NCBI GenBank assembly: GCA_030697555.1 | Contig: JAUYPV010000167.1 | Location: 1 to 64,000 of the forward strand | Direction: 5' to 3' | Origin: Hyphomonadaceae bacterium | GTDB taxonomy: Bacteria > Pseudomonadota > Alphaproteobacteria > Caulobacterales > Hyphomonadaceae | Length of the DNA: 64,000 nucleotides | Shown: piece after piece, positions 15,911 to 25,451 of the stretch | Numbering within the stretch: position 1 is the first letter of the stretch | How the letters are laid out: the number at the start of each line of letters is the position of its first letter | Position numbers and translations under genes: made by a program | The notes under the pieces: model-generated | What the model saw: the letters and a program-made list of their open reading frames with translations, nothing else | Told to the model about the DNA's origin: nothing | The model's database searches: none

Positions 15911-17335
15911 ATGTTGACCGTAAAGACCCTTCTGGGCGCCGGCTGGTCAGTCTCCACCCGACTCGCCAATCGCCTGATCGATTTTGTCACCCTGCTCATA
16001 CTAGCTCGAGCGCTGTCGCCGGCGGATTTCGGGCTGACCGCCTTGGCGATGACCGTGATCGCCGTTGTGGAGACCGTTTTCGAGATCGCGCTAATTCAAG
16101 CTCTGACCCGACTCCCGCATGTCGATAAATCGCACCTCGATACGGCCTTCACTTTGGGACTTCTGCGCGGGCTGGTGTTCGCGGTTGTCGTGCTCGTGGC
16201 GGCTTGGCCGTTCGCCTCAGTATACAAGGACGATCGTCTTGTTTTGCTGATCGCCGTGCTCGCCATTGGACCGATCGCTCGCGGTCTCGTCAGCCCCGGA
16301 ATAGTAAAGTTCATTCGGCAGCTCAGTTTCCGCGAAATATTCGTCACACAAGTTCTCGCCAAGATAATTGCCGCCGTGTTGGCTTTTACGATCCTGTATC
16401 TGGGCGGCGGTTACTGGGCGATCGCGGCAAACAGTATCGCGACAGCGGTAGCCGCAACAGTGTTTTCATACATGGTCGCGCCTTACCGGCCGGCGTTCTC
16501 GCTGTCGCACCTGCCGGAGTTCCTGGGGTTCATCGGATGGTTCAGTTTCGCGCAGCTGATATCTGCTCTGAACTGGCAGTTCGACCGCATCTTGCTCGGA
16601 AACTTTGTCAGCAAGAGCGATTTTGGAAGGTACACGATGGCGGCAGATCTCGCGGCGCTGCCAACGCAGAGCCTGATCGGTCCCGCAATGCAGCCGGTTA
16701 TGGCGGCGTTCGCAAAGATTGCGGACGACGCCGACAGACTTCGCAATGCATTTTTAAAAGCTTCGCGTTTCACGATGATGCTCGCAATGCCGGCATGCAT
16801 CTTCATGGCGTTGACGGCAGACTACCTCATAGAAATCCTTCTGGACGCCGAATGGAAAGAGTCGGCCGCCTATCTGCAGTGGCTGGCGCTGACAGTCTTG
16901 CTCAATGCGTACTTTCAGCCGCTGTATTCGCTTGCGCTGGCGGTCAATCAGCCCAGGGCGATCTTTCGTCTGAACGCGATCGACCTGCTGTTCAGACTTA
17001 TCCTGGTGCCGCTCGGGCTTTACTACTATTCGGTATGGGGCGTCATAGCAGCGCGAGGCGTCGTGTCCGTGATCATGTTTGTCGCGTCGGCTATCTACGC
17101 GCGAAATCTGGTTGGCATCAGCGTCTCGACACAGCTCCGAAATCTGTGGGAGAGCGCAGCGGCGTGTGTTGCGATGGCGCTCTCAGTCCTGTTGTTGCGT
17201 CACCATCTCGACAGCCTGCATCTCAATACCCTAGTCGAGTTTGCGTGCGTCGTTCCGGCTAGCGCGGTCGTTTATGCGGGAGCGCTTTTCGCGTTCGGCG
17301 TGCGGTTCACAACCCTGATAAGCGCCCAACGTTGA
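15911..17335 (+). CDS. oligosaccharide flippase (Wzx-like, MOP superfamily)
   Basis: 474 aa, strongly hydrophobic with about 12 predicted spans. The opening GWSVSTRLANRLIDFVTLLILARALSP is cut here for length but is the N-terminal signature of polysaccharide transport proteins in the MOP/PST family: an amphipathic helix, then LARxLxPxDFGLxA. The middle FDRILLGNFVSKSDFGRYTMA is the second-half pseudo-repeat. It should flip lipid-linked repeat units to the periplasm for the Wzy polymerase at 25448-26845. Start ATG at 15911 lacks a strong ribosome site. Confidence 0.9.
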   Translation: MLTVKTLLGAGWSVSTRLANRLIDFVTLLILARALSPADFGLTALAMTVIAVVETVFEIALIQALTRLPHVDKSHLDTAFTLGLLRGLVFAVVVLVAAWPFASVYKDDRLVLLIAVLAIGPIARGLVSPGIVKFIRQLSFREIFVTQVLAKIIAAVLAFTILYLGGGYWAIAANSIATAVAATVFSYMVAPYRPAFSLSHLPEFLGFIGWFSFAQLISALNWQFDRILLGNFVSKSDFGRYTMAADLAALPTQSLIGPAMQPVMAAFAKIADDADRLRNAFLKASRFTMMLAMPACIFMALTADYLIEILLDAEWKESAAYLQWLALTVLLNAYFQPLYSLALAVNQPRAIFRLNAIDLLFRLILVPLGLYYYSVWGVIAARGVVSVIMFVASAIYARNLVGISVSTQLRNLWESAAACVAMALSVLLLRHHLDSLHLNTLVEFACVVPASAVVYAGALFAFGVRFTTLISAQR

Positions 17336-17721
17336 CGATGCGACGCTAGATCAGCGAACGCAAATCGGTGTTTTTATACTACGACCTTGGCAGGTACTCG
17401 CCCGCGCGGCGAGGCAGGCTGTGATCCTTGGGCGTCCAAGCCTACAGGCCCCGGTTCGCTTTGTAGGCGAATGCTTGCGCATTCTTAGCTCTCAGAGTTG
17501 CTACGGCGATCCGCTTGGAAGGAGCGTCTTTTCTGGCCGCTGCTGGCGTAAAAAACGCCTCGTCATTCCCGCTTCTCCAGCGCATATGCCATCGTTGGAT
17601 GCAATCCGCATTTGTATGTCCGCGCGCAGTGGCAAGCTGCTTGACGCCGTACAGCAACTGCCTGACGGAGGGCTAGACGGTTCGACAGGATAGCCAGCGA
17701 AGGCTAGGAGAGATCGCGGGG
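17336..17721. other. intergenic region, nothing recognised
   Basis: About 385 bases between the flippase and the next glycosyltransferase. Short open frames have no family resemblance. A somewhat AT-richer stretch around 17366-17385 could be part of a promoter for the downstream gene. Confidence 0.35.
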
Positions 17722-18819
17722 ATGACGCTGCAGGTCTTGTACATCGTCCCGCCGACAAAAACCTATGCGGGCATTGAGCGCGTGGTGGACGAGATCTGCA
17801 GTGAACTGGCGGACAAGTGCCAACCCGCACTGCATATCGATGTTCTGTACACGTCTCAATTTCCCAACCATCCGATAGAAAACAGGAAATACAGAAAAAT
17901 TCAGGCCGTCACGAGGAATCGGCGGAGCCTGGTCAGCACTGTCAGGAAGACGGTGCGCAGCAAGAATTACGATCTGGTTGTCGTCCCGCAGGTGGAGGCA
18001 ACGGTCCTTTTCTGGCTTGCCTGTCTGGGCACGAGACGAAAGTTCGTTCTGTATCTCCACGGCAATCCAAATCTGGAAATGCGATCCATCAAAGCCAGGA
18101 TCCTGTTCTTTCTCATGAGCACGATCGTTCTGCATCGGCTCGCGGGTGTATTCGGCATTTCGCCAAAACAGCTCGAGTCATTCAAGGCGGCGTTCCCGAG
18201 CAAGAAAGTTCCCCATTGCTGGGTTCCCAATCCGGTTAGGAAATTCGACCACGCGACCATGCAAACTGCACCGGGTTCGGAGACGGTCACGTTCGTCAAC
18301 GTGGGCCGCTTTTCGTACCAGAAGGGCCAGGACATCCTACTGAGCGCCTTCGCGAAGCTTCACGTGCTGCGCGACAATGTGAGGCTCAAGGTTGTCGGCT
18401 ATGGCAACGAGGAGGTCGGCCTGCGCGAAGCGATAAAGAGGTTGCGCCTCGAGAGTGTCGCAAGCATCGAGCACCATCCGGACAACCCGCAAGCTGCGCT
18501 GTCCGCCAGTGACGTCTATGTCTCTACGTCGCGATGGGAAGGCTGGTCGCTGGCGATATGCGAAGCCCTGCGGTTTGGGCTGCCGGTCGTTGCGACAGAT
18601 TGCGAGTTTGGTCCGAGCGATATCCTGACCGATCAACGACTTGGACGGCTTGTGCCCGTGCCCGACGAAGACGAGCTCGTGAAAGCCATGCTGTATTATT
18701 GCGATCATCTACAAGCGGAGCGGAGTCATTCGAGCTATCGAAAGGACTTCGTAGACCGGTACAGCGCCGAGAAGGTTGTTCATACGCACGCAGAGGCTCT
18801 CGCACTTGCAGCTGGATAG
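17722..18819 (+). CDS. glycosyltransferase family 4
   Basis: 365 aa GT-B enzyme. The N-terminal domain opens VLYIVPPTKTYAGIERVVDE, with the loop that contacts the acceptor. The C-terminal domain has VNVGRFSYQKGQDILLSAF, a nucleotide-sugar strand LKVVGYGNEE and the E-x7-E type motif SRWEGWSLAICEALRFGLPV. AGGAG at 17706-17710 precedes the ATG. It probably adds one residue of the exopolysaccharide repeat unit; donor and linkage cannot be told. Confidence 0.88.
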   Translation: MTLQVLYIVPPTKTYAGIERVVDEICSELADKCQPALHIDVLYTSQFPNHPIENRKYRKIQAVTRNRRSLVSTVRKTVRSKNYDLVVVPQVEATVLFWLACLGTRRKFVLYLHGNPNLEMRSIKARILFFLMSTIVLHRLAGVFGISPKQLESFKAAFPSKKVPHCWVPNPVRKFDHATMQTAPGSETVTFVNVGRFSYQKGQDILLSAFAKLHVLRDNVRLKVVGYGNEEVGLREAIKRLRLESVASIEHHPDNPQAALSASDVYVSTSRWEGWSLAICEALRFGLPVVATDCEFGPSDILTDQRLGRLVPVPDEDELVKAMLYYCDHLQAERSHSSYRKDFVDRYSAEKVVHTHAEALALAAG

Positions 18820-18836
18820 ACGGCGAGACTTGCGGG

Positions 18837-20165
18837 TCAGCTGAAGCCCAGCGCTGCTTCCGCCTGCTGCGTGGAAACTCGGGCAGTCGGTTGATAATCA
18901 AACCCGCCCTGACGTCCAAACGATTCAACGCCAAAGGCGCGCAAGGACCTTATGGCATTCGCGGCTCGCTCGCCGGCCTGTTCCGTGTAGATTGGATAGG
19001 CGGTCGCCAGCGAATGACTGCCTTCGAGTCTCAGATCGCCCTTGAACAAGTTGTTCGCCGCCACGTGCCGCCTGAAGTCCTGCCCCGCAAGATCGACAGA
19101 CTCGCCAGCCTGACTGGCGTTCACTTCCACACTGAAGTACTCTCGGCCGTTGGTTGAGCCGTAGAAATCGGAGTGCATGATGAGACGCTTCCATGCCCCG
19201 GCCTGAGAAAAATTGAACAACACAGACTGTCCGAAGCCGCGCTCGCCCGAGAAGCTAAAGAATAGACTGAACAACCGAACGGTCTTGAGATCTTCTCGCG
19301 ACTGTTCGGCGCACAGATCCTGAACACGTGGAATTGGGATCGTCGAAACCACACGCTCCGCGACGAACCGTTGGCCGCCCACCTGAAGTTGAAGCCCTTG
19401 CTCCAGCCTTTCCAGGCGTTCCAGCTTCGCTGCAAGAAGGAACGTGACGCCGTTTTCTTCCAAACGCTGCTTTGCCGCACCGTAGAGGCGAGCAAAGCCC
19501 TCTCTTGGGCGGACCAGTTGGGTATTGGTTGGCCCGGTTGCCGACCGTTTCATCAAACGCCGAATATACGTGGATACGGATGCATGCTCCTTGATCCAGA
19601 GCATTCGCTTCCTGGCGAAGTTGATATCGATCTGCTCTGCAGGGACGCCGTAGAAGCGCTCTAGATAGTGTTCGAGACCAGAGCGCTTGAGCAGCCGGGC
19701 GCCGATCCAGTACCGCGCGAAACTCCTTGCGTCCTTCTGCTCGCGCTGAAAGACGCGCGCGAAGCTGACAGACAGCAAGATGCGCGACAGCTCGATCGGG
19801 CCTGCCGCCAGAAGGTCATCAGGAACTGAAAAGGGATACCGCGTAACGACGCCCTGCGGGTTCAGGCGCCCAAAGACCGGTTTGATGGGAATGTATAGAG
19901 GCAACAGTTCGGGAAAATGACGGAGCAGCGGGGAGTCGTCCTGGAAAATGAAACTCCCGACGTCGAATGTGTAGTCTCCACACGTGCAATCGATGTGATT
20001 GCCTCCGACGTGATCGTATTCATCGACGACAAGAAGGCGTTGATGGCCCTGCTCCGCAAGTATCGATGCAGACACGAGCCCGCTGATCCCAGCGCCCAGT
20101 ACAATGACGTCGAAATTGGAAGCCAAGCTGGTTCCACTTGCTATCGAGCAACTGCCGTCGTCCAT
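18837..20165 (-). CDS. FAD-dependent amine-oxidase/UDP-galactopyranose-mutase-like protein
   Basis: 442 aa flavoprotein. The FAD Rossmann motif DVIVLGAGISGLVSASILAE is near the N-terminus, followed by VVDEYDHVGGNHID and TFDVGSFIF, a layout shared by UDP-galactopyranose mutases and HemY-type oxidases. A conserved YPFSVP follows. In a polysaccharide locus a mutase making a furanose sugar nucleotide, or a related carbohydrate redox enzyme, is a fair guess; catalytic residues were not verified. It converges with the upstream glycosyltransferase and diverges from the GH16 gene. Confidence 0.7.
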   Translation of the reverse strand: MDDGSCSIASGTSLASNFDVIVLGAGISGLVSASILAEQGHQRLLVVDEYDHVGGNHIDCTCGDYTFDVGSFIFQDDSPLLRHFPELLPLYIPIKPVFGRLNPQGVVTRYPFSVPDDLLAAGPIELSRILLSVSFARVFQREQKDARSFARYWIGARLLKRSGLEHYLERFYGVPAEQIDINFARKRMLWIKEHASVSTYIRRLMKRSATGPTNTQLVRPREGFARLYGAAKQRLEENGVTFLLAAKLERLERLEQGLQLQVGGQRFVAERVVSTIPIPRVQDLCAEQSREDLKTVRLFSLFFSFSGERGFGQSVLFNFSQAGAWKRLIMHSDFYGSTNGREYFSVEVNASQAGESVDLAGQDFRRHVAANNLFKGDLRLEGSHSLATAYPIYTEQAGERAANAIRSLRAFGVESFGRQGGFDYQPTARVSTQQAEAALGFS

Positions 20166-20406
20166 TTTATTGCATCCGCAGCGGAGGTCGACAAAAGGAA
20201 CTCGGGGAACTCACAGACATAAATCGCGTAGTACACCAGCAGACTGTTGCTCCGATTGCGGGCTCTTCAGCGCGGGCACGGCGAGACTTGCATCATCTTC
20301 GACCTGCCGGCGGTCTGCAAGCGGGAAGCCCCTTCCAGTCCAATGTGACTGCCTTGAGGATATGGCATGCACAACCGTGGCGAAGAATTTGGCAGGAAGG
20401 CGTGAC

Positions 20407-21273
20407 GTGAAGTTCATTCGCTCCAGCATTGTCGTCGCGGCCATCATCGCCCTTGGCGTCGCGGCAATTTCTGCACTTTCAGTCAGATCGATTTCAGCTT
20501 CCGCCAGGACGCCTCAAGATTGTGGCCTTCGCCCTGTCCTGATCGAGAACTTCGACGAGGAGAGTATCGGCCCCAATCGAATTGGTCCTGCACGCTGGAC
20601 GGCTCACACACCCTGGAGCGGTGATTTTGGCGACGCCGTGTTTGTCGATCCAGGCCCGAACCATCCGTTCAAAGTAGAAGACGGTGTGCTCTCCATAACC
20701 GCTTCAAAAGACGGATCCGGCAAGTGGACCTCGGGCCTGATCGCTGCAGCCGACGCAACAGGCGCCGGCAAGGGAGCACGCTACGGATATTTCGAGGCGC
20801 GCATGAAGATGCCGCCAGGGCCTGGAACCTGGCCGGCATTTTGGCTAGCGGCCCTTAAGCCTGTCGAAGGATCCGACGCCAATGTGGAAATCGATGTCAT
20901 CGAGTACTATGGGCAGTTCACCTCCGCTTACCGCTCCTCCGTACATGTCTGGTACAAGGACAAGACCAAGTACCGGGGAGGTGGCGCCAAGACGGACGTT
21001 CCCGATGGGTCGCTCGTGAACGGCTATCACACCTACGGCGTCGACATTTCACCGCAAACACTGGTCTTCTTCCTCGACGGCAGCCAAGTCTGGAGTCATC
21101 CGACGCCGCCCGAACTCACCGGCCCGATGTACCCACTGGTCAACCTTGCGCTTGGCAGCGGATGGCCGATCGACAAGACGCCGAGCCCGTCTACGCTCCT
21201 TGTCGACTACGTCCATGTATACGAGCGGGACGCCGTGCCCGCGGAAGGCTGTGTTCCAGGGCCTCCGCGCTGA
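20407..21273 (+). CDS. glycoside hydrolase family 16 (exported)
   Basis: 288 aa. The GTG at 20407 is chosen because AGGAAGG at 20394-20400 lies 6 bases ahead and the resulting N-terminus is a clean signal sequence (KFIRSS, then VVAAIIALGVAAISALSV). The GH16 catalytic strand is VEIDVIEYYG, with the ExDxxE nucleophile and acid/base pattern; MPPGPGTWPAFWL and YHTYGVDISPQTLVFFLDG are other family landmarks. Like ExoK/ExsH, it may trim the exopolysaccharide in the periplasm or outside. Substrate class is inferred from the locus. Confidence 0.88.
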   Translation: MKFIRSSIVVAAIIALGVAAISALSVRSISASARTPQDCGLRPVLIENFDEESIGPNRIGPARWTAHTPWSGDFGDAVFVDPGPNHPFKVEDGVLSITASKDGSGKWTSGLIAAADATGAGKGARYGYFEARMKMPPGPGTWPAFWLAALKPVEGSDANVEIDVIEYYGQFTSAYRSSVHVWYKDKTKYRGGGAKTDVPDGSLVNGYHTYGVDISPQTLVFFLDGSQVWSHPTPPELTGPMYPLVNLALGSGWPIDKTPSPSTLLVDYVHVYERDAVPAEGCVPGPPR

Positions 21274-21396
21274 CCTGCTGGGCGTTGGGTAGGCGCCTTT
21301 CTGGACTGGCGCCGCAAACATGTGCTTGGCGGCCAATCGCTTGTGAAACGCCCCGCCCTTGCTGACACTTTGAGCGGGACGCGAGCAGATATTTCG

Positions 21397-22482
21397 ATGC
21401 GCATTCTACATCTTCTCAACCACACCAAACGCCTGAACGGCCACGTCCACGCGGCTGTTGATCTGGCGTGCGCGCAGGTCAAGCTAGGCCACAGCGTGGC
21501 CATAGCGAGCGAAGGCGGCGATTTTGACACGCTCCTCGCGGCCAACAACGTAGAGACGATGGCGGTGAATCACCGGCGCCGGCCTGCTGCGCTGTTGAGT
21601 GGCCTGAGATCACTCAACCGCCTGGTTCGCGATTGGCGCGCTGACGTCGTGCATGCTCACATGATGACGAGCGCGCTCCTGGCGTGGCCAGTCTGCAAAC
21701 TCGCGCGCATTCCACTGGTTACGACAGTCCACAATGAATTCCAGAAGAGTTCCATTCTGATGGGGCTGGGCACGCGCGTGATCGCGGTCAGCGCTTCGGT
21801 CGGCAAGTCCATGCACAAGCGCGGCATTCCCACGTCTCGGCTTCGCGTCGTATTGAACGGCACGATCGGTTCGGCCCGGTTCAACGGAAAGGACCGGACG
21901 CCGCGCCTGCTGGAAGGCCCGGCAATCATCTTTGTCGGCGGGTTGCACCCGCGGAAAGGCCTTCCTGACCTGTTGGAAGCCTTCAACACAGTGCATTCCA
22001 GAATTCCCGCTGCTCGACTGTATGTCGTAGGCGGAGGACCGTACCGCGAAATCTATATAGATCTGGCTCGCTCGCTGGCCTGCAATCCTGCCGTAAGTTT
22101 CCTCGGACCGCAGGATGATCCCTTCCCTTACCTGTTGGGCGCAGATGTCTTCGTCCTTCCTTCGCATGCGGACCCAGCGCCGCTCGTGCTGTCAGAGGCG
22201 CGCGAAGCAGGATGCGCGATCGTAGCGACCAGCGTCGATGGCATTCCTCAGCTCCTCGAGAACGGACAAGCCGGCATCCTCGTCCCGCCTCACGATCCTG
22301 AGAAGCTGGCCATCGCGCTGACCTCCCTTCTCGAGAATCCCGACGAACTCCAGAGTTGGAAGCAGAAGAGCCAGAGAAATCTAGAGTATCTGCGGATAGA
22401 GCGCGTGGCGAACGAAACGCTCGGAGTCTACACGGTCGCATCTCGAGATTTCCGCGCGGGTTTGTTGCGGGCGGGAGGATAA
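21397..22482 (+). CDS. glycosyltransferase family 4
   Basis: 361 aa GT-B enzyme. Starts MRILHLLNHTKRLNGHVHAA; the frame is open to 21322 but this ATG begins the first Rossmann strand directly. The acceptor domain contains DVVHAHMMTSALLAW and TTVHNEF. The donor domain has IIFVGGLHPRKGLPDLLEAF, LYVVGGGPYR, and the PLVLSEAREAGCAIVAT region with a conserved glutamate. The next + gene, an FkbM methyltransferase, lies 75 bases on and may be cotranscribed. Confidence 0.88.
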   Translation: MRILHLLNHTKRLNGHVHAAVDLACAQVKLGHSVAIASEGGDFDTLLAANNVETMAVNHRRRPAALLSGLRSLNRLVRDWRADVVHAHMMTSALLAWPVCKLARIPLVTTVHNEFQKSSILMGLGTRVIAVSASVGKSMHKRGIPTSRLRVVLNGTIGSARFNGKDRTPRLLEGPAIIFVGGLHPRKGLPDLLEAFNTVHSRIPAARLYVVGGGPYREIYIDLARSLACNPAVSFLGPQDDPFPYLLGADVFVLPSHADPAPLVLSEAREAGCAIVATSVDGIPQLLENGQAGILVPPHDPEKLAIALTSLLENPDELQSWKQKSQRNLEYLRIERVANETLGVYTVASRDFRAGLLRAGG

Positions 22483-22557
22483 GGTCGACTTAAATCACTG
22501 ACGAACGAGTTTCGGTCTTCCTGCAGCGATAAATTTTGGGACGGGGGGATACGCAGA

Positions 22558-23379
22558 ATGAGAAGATTAAGACACATGGCTTGGAGCGCCAGTCGCTTGA
22601 TGGCCCACAATGGTGGCCCGATGTCGCGCGCTCTCTTCCACGCGGCGAATGTCTATGTCAAAACCTACAACAACTTGAACTACGACATGGCGACCAATGG
22701 CGAGAACCACGTGCTGAATCGCCTGTCAGGCCATGACATCAAGGTCGTCTTTGACGTCGGAGCCAACAAGGGTGAATACACCGCCGCTTGTCTTTCCAGG
22801 TTTCCCAACGCCACGATTCATGCGTTCGAAATCGTGCCGGCCACCTTCGAAAAATTGGCTGCTGGCGCAACATCACCACGCATCAAACTCAACAGTTTTG
22901 GCTTGGCGAACTCCTCCGGAAGACTGAGCATTAACTACAACCCACACGATGACGGTTCCTCCTCGTTGGTTGAAGGCAGCAGCATACATCCTGGTACGTG
23001 GCAAAAGGTGGAGGTCGACGTCGTTACGGGCGATGACTATTGCGCCGATCAGAAGGTCGATTCCATTGACCTGCTTAAGATCGATGTCGAGGGCGCCGAG
23101 AACCTCGTGCTTGAGGGCTTCTCGAAGTCATTTGGGAGCGGGCGCATTTCGTCAGTGCAGTTTGAGTTTGGAATGGTGAATATCTACTCGAAGTTCCTCC
23201 TGAAGGATTTCTGGGAGTTTTTTCGGAAGCATGGCTTCGCCCTGGGGCCGATAATGCCCAAGGGAGTGGACTTCAAGGAATACGATAGCCGCCACGAGAC
23301 CTTTCAAGGGCCTCCCAATTTCCTCGCGGTCCACGAGTCCAAACCCAAACTGATTGATGCGGTGAAGCGCAAGAAATAA
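22558..23379 (+). CDS. FkbM family methyltransferase
   Basis: 273 aa SAM-dependent methyltransferase. The SAM motif is VVFDVGANKGEYTAACL with the acidic strand IHAFEIVP following. The FkbM-specific central strand DLLKIDVEGAENLVLEGF and SVQFEFG are clear. FkbM-type enzymes in such loci O-methylate sugars of the polysaccharide. An N-terminal stretch of about 55 residues precedes the domain, so an internal start is possible. A second FkbM protein is encoded at 27705-28508. Confidence 0.88.
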   Translation: MRRLRHMAWSASRLMAHNGGPMSRALFHAANVYVKTYNNLNYDMATNGENHVLNRLSGHDIKVVFDVGANKGEYTAACLSRFPNATIHAFEIVPATFEKLAAGATSPRIKLNSFGLANSSGRLSINYNPHDDGSSSLVEGSSIHPGTWQKVEVDVVTGDDYCADQKVDSIDLLKIDVEGAENLVLEGFSKSFGSGRISSVQFEFGMVNIYSKFLLKDFWEFFRKHGFALGPIMPKGVDFKEYDSRHETFQGPPNFLAVHESKPKLIDAVKRKK

Positions 23380-23438
23380 CGCCCAGAGCGTTGCGAAGCC
23401 GGTGACGACGAAACCACGCTGGCGCCTGCTTCGCTAAG

Positions 23439-25451
23439 CTATTGCCTAGCCGCAGTGTTGGACACTTCCGCCGCGCGCTCGGGCTCCAGGCGACCGCGCA
23501 TGACATCGACAAGGCCACGCAAATTGCCGCGAAGTCGCCCTCGCCGGTCGATGAACGGCTCCGGCCTGGGAGCACGAGCGATATTGCTTGCAATGTTCCG
23601 GAAGAGATGGTCGGCAACCTGGCCGAACGTCATCGTTCCTTTGCGCATCATATATAGAGGATTGACGACCTGAGAGTAGCCCAACCTGTCGCCTGAAACT
23701 CGGCCTCCCTTGACGCCCATATGCACACCTCGAGCGGCGGCGCACTTGATCAGCCGGCCTCCGCGCTTCGCAAGCCCTGCAGCGAAATCGCGATCCTCGA
23801 GCCAGCCGTAGAGCACGAGGCGCTCGTCGAACCTCAGATTGCCGATGGCAGAATGCCGGAAGGCCATGTTGCAGCCATAGGGACTGTACGGCTCGATGCG
23901 AGACCAATCCGCGGGGGACTTGTCTGTCTCCACGATCTCCACAGCCTGGCCAAAGTTCAGTCCCGGCCCTTTGATGCCATCGGCCAGCACACGACCGGTG
24001 AAGCCCACGACATCGGGTTCGTCGCGGAAGGTTCGAGCGGCCGCCGCCAGCCAGTCTGCATCGGCGACAAAGTCATCATCGAAGAAGGCCACCACGTCGA
24101 TTCCGGACGGCAAGACTGACAGGGCGGTGTTTCGCTGCGCCGGCAGTCCAGCCCGTCCGGTGACAACGCTTACTCCCGCTAGATGAGCTGCATCGCCGGC
24201 GTCCTCAGCATTGACGCAGGACATGATAACGGTCGTCGGTTTCAGGGTTTGCGTCTGAAGCAAATGGCGCACCGTGGCGCTTACGATCTCTCGCCGCCCC
24301 AAAGTTGCGATCACAACAGCCACTTTGGGCAAGTTTGAATTTGCAGCTTTGCGGACCGTCCAACTCGCGGGCTCCCGCATCAGATCGATGTAGCCGTGGG
24401 CCGTGTTCGCCCAGGAAAACATACGGGCACGCTCGCGGCCGCGGCCCGAAAGCTCCTGACGCAGAGCCGGCGACTCCTTGAGCGCGCGCACGTGCCGAAC
24501 CCATGCCGCGGGATCATCCGGCGGCGCCATCAGCGCAGAATCGCCGCAGACCTCTGGCATGCTGGCGCGATCCGACGATACGACAGGACAGCCGCGCGCC
24601 ATCGCTTCAACGATGGGAAGCCCGAACCCCTCCGTCCAGGAGGGAAAGGCAAGGCACAGGGCGTGGTCCATGAAATAAGCGAGATCGTGATCGGTGACAT
24701 TGCCGATCACTCTTACGTTCGGCGCTGATTGAAGGCTCGCCTGGTTGAAGATGCTCGCGCCCCCGCCTGCGATGACGACGTCGAGGCCGAGCTTCGCAAA
24801 TTCGTGAGCGGCATCGATCAGCAACTGGAGGTTCTTGTGACGCGCACGCGACCCGAGCGCGAGAACAAAGCCGCCGCTTGAGCGAGCGACGCGCTCAACT
24901 TCGAGCGCTGGAGCTGTCCGTGCAAGGGAGGGATCCCATGCAAGCGCATGCTCATGGCCATTTGGGAGCACGACGATGTCGGCTGCCCGCACAGGCAGAT
25001 GCTGCGCGATCTGGCGTGCGGACTCGGCGGACACTGTAGCGATCCGGATGGCGCGACGGACCAGCAGCGGCTGCAGCGTGCGATAGATTGCGCGGAACCG
25101 CAGTGCATAGCTTTCGGGGGCAGTAAAGACGCTTGCATCATGGATGCACACGACCTGATCGGCCTTTGCGGCGGGTCCCGTGTTGCACAGGTTGAGAAGG
25201 CGTCCACGCCAGCGGACAGGCAGGACAGCCTGTTCCCACGCATGCCCACCGAGCGGTCCGGCGCGCATCAACGGCATGGCCCGCAAGCCTGGGTCCGCCG
25301 CAGCCGGCGGAGCAATGATCGGCACTGTTGCTTGTGATTCTAGAAGCACCGCATTCATTGCGGCGACCACATTCCGCGCATAGCGCTGCACGCCAGTTAC
25401 TGGCTGGGTCAGGAACCGGCCGTTGACTCCGAAAGCAGCGATTGGGCTCAT
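23439..25451 (-). CDS. bifunctional glycosyltransferase, GT4-GT2 fusion
   Basis: 670 aa from the ATG at 25451. Residues about 1-370 form a GT4 domain: GVQRYARNVV acceptor loop, FVLALGSRARHKNLQLLIDA, FPSWTEGFGLPIVEAMARGC. Residues about 385-640 form a GT2 domain: VAVVIATLGRREIVSATVRH, FFDDDFVADADWL as metal motif, then YGCNMAFRHS. Two transferases in one chain suggest two successive sugar additions, as in other fused exopolysaccharide enzymes. The start codon overlaps the stop of the polymerase gene (ATGA), so the two should be coupled. Confidence 0.88.
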   Translation of the reverse strand: MSPIAAFGVNGRFLTQPVTGVQRYARNVVAAMNAVLLESQATVPIIAPPAAADPGLRAMPLMRAGPLGGHAWEQAVLPVRWRGRLLNLCNTGPAAKADQVVCIHDASVFTAPESYALRFRAIYRTLQPLLVRRAIRIATVSAESARQIAQHLPVRAADIVVLPNGHEHALAWDPSLARTAPALEVERVARSSGGFVLALGSRARHKNLQLLIDAAHEFAKLGLDVVIAGGGASIFNQASLQSAPNVRVIGNVTDHDLAYFMDHALCLAFPSWTEGFGLPIVEAMARGCPVVSSDRASMPEVCGDSALMAPPDDPAAWVRHVRALKESPALRQELSGRGRERARMFSWANTAHGYIDLMREPASWTVRKAANSNLPKVAVVIATLGRREIVSATVRHLLQTQTLKPTTVIMSCVNAEDAGDAAHLAGVSVVTGRAGLPAQRNTALSVLPSGIDVVAFFDDDFVADADWLAAAARTFRDEPDVVGFTGRVLADGIKGPGLNFGQAVEIVETDKSPADWSRIEPYSPYGCNMAFRHSAIGNLRFDERLVLYGWLEDRDFAAGLAKRGGRLIKCAAARGVHMGVKGGRVSGDRLGYSQVVNPLYMMRKGTMTFGQVADHLFRNIASNIARAPRPEPFIDRRGRLRGNLRGLVDVMRGRLEPERAAEVSNTAARQ

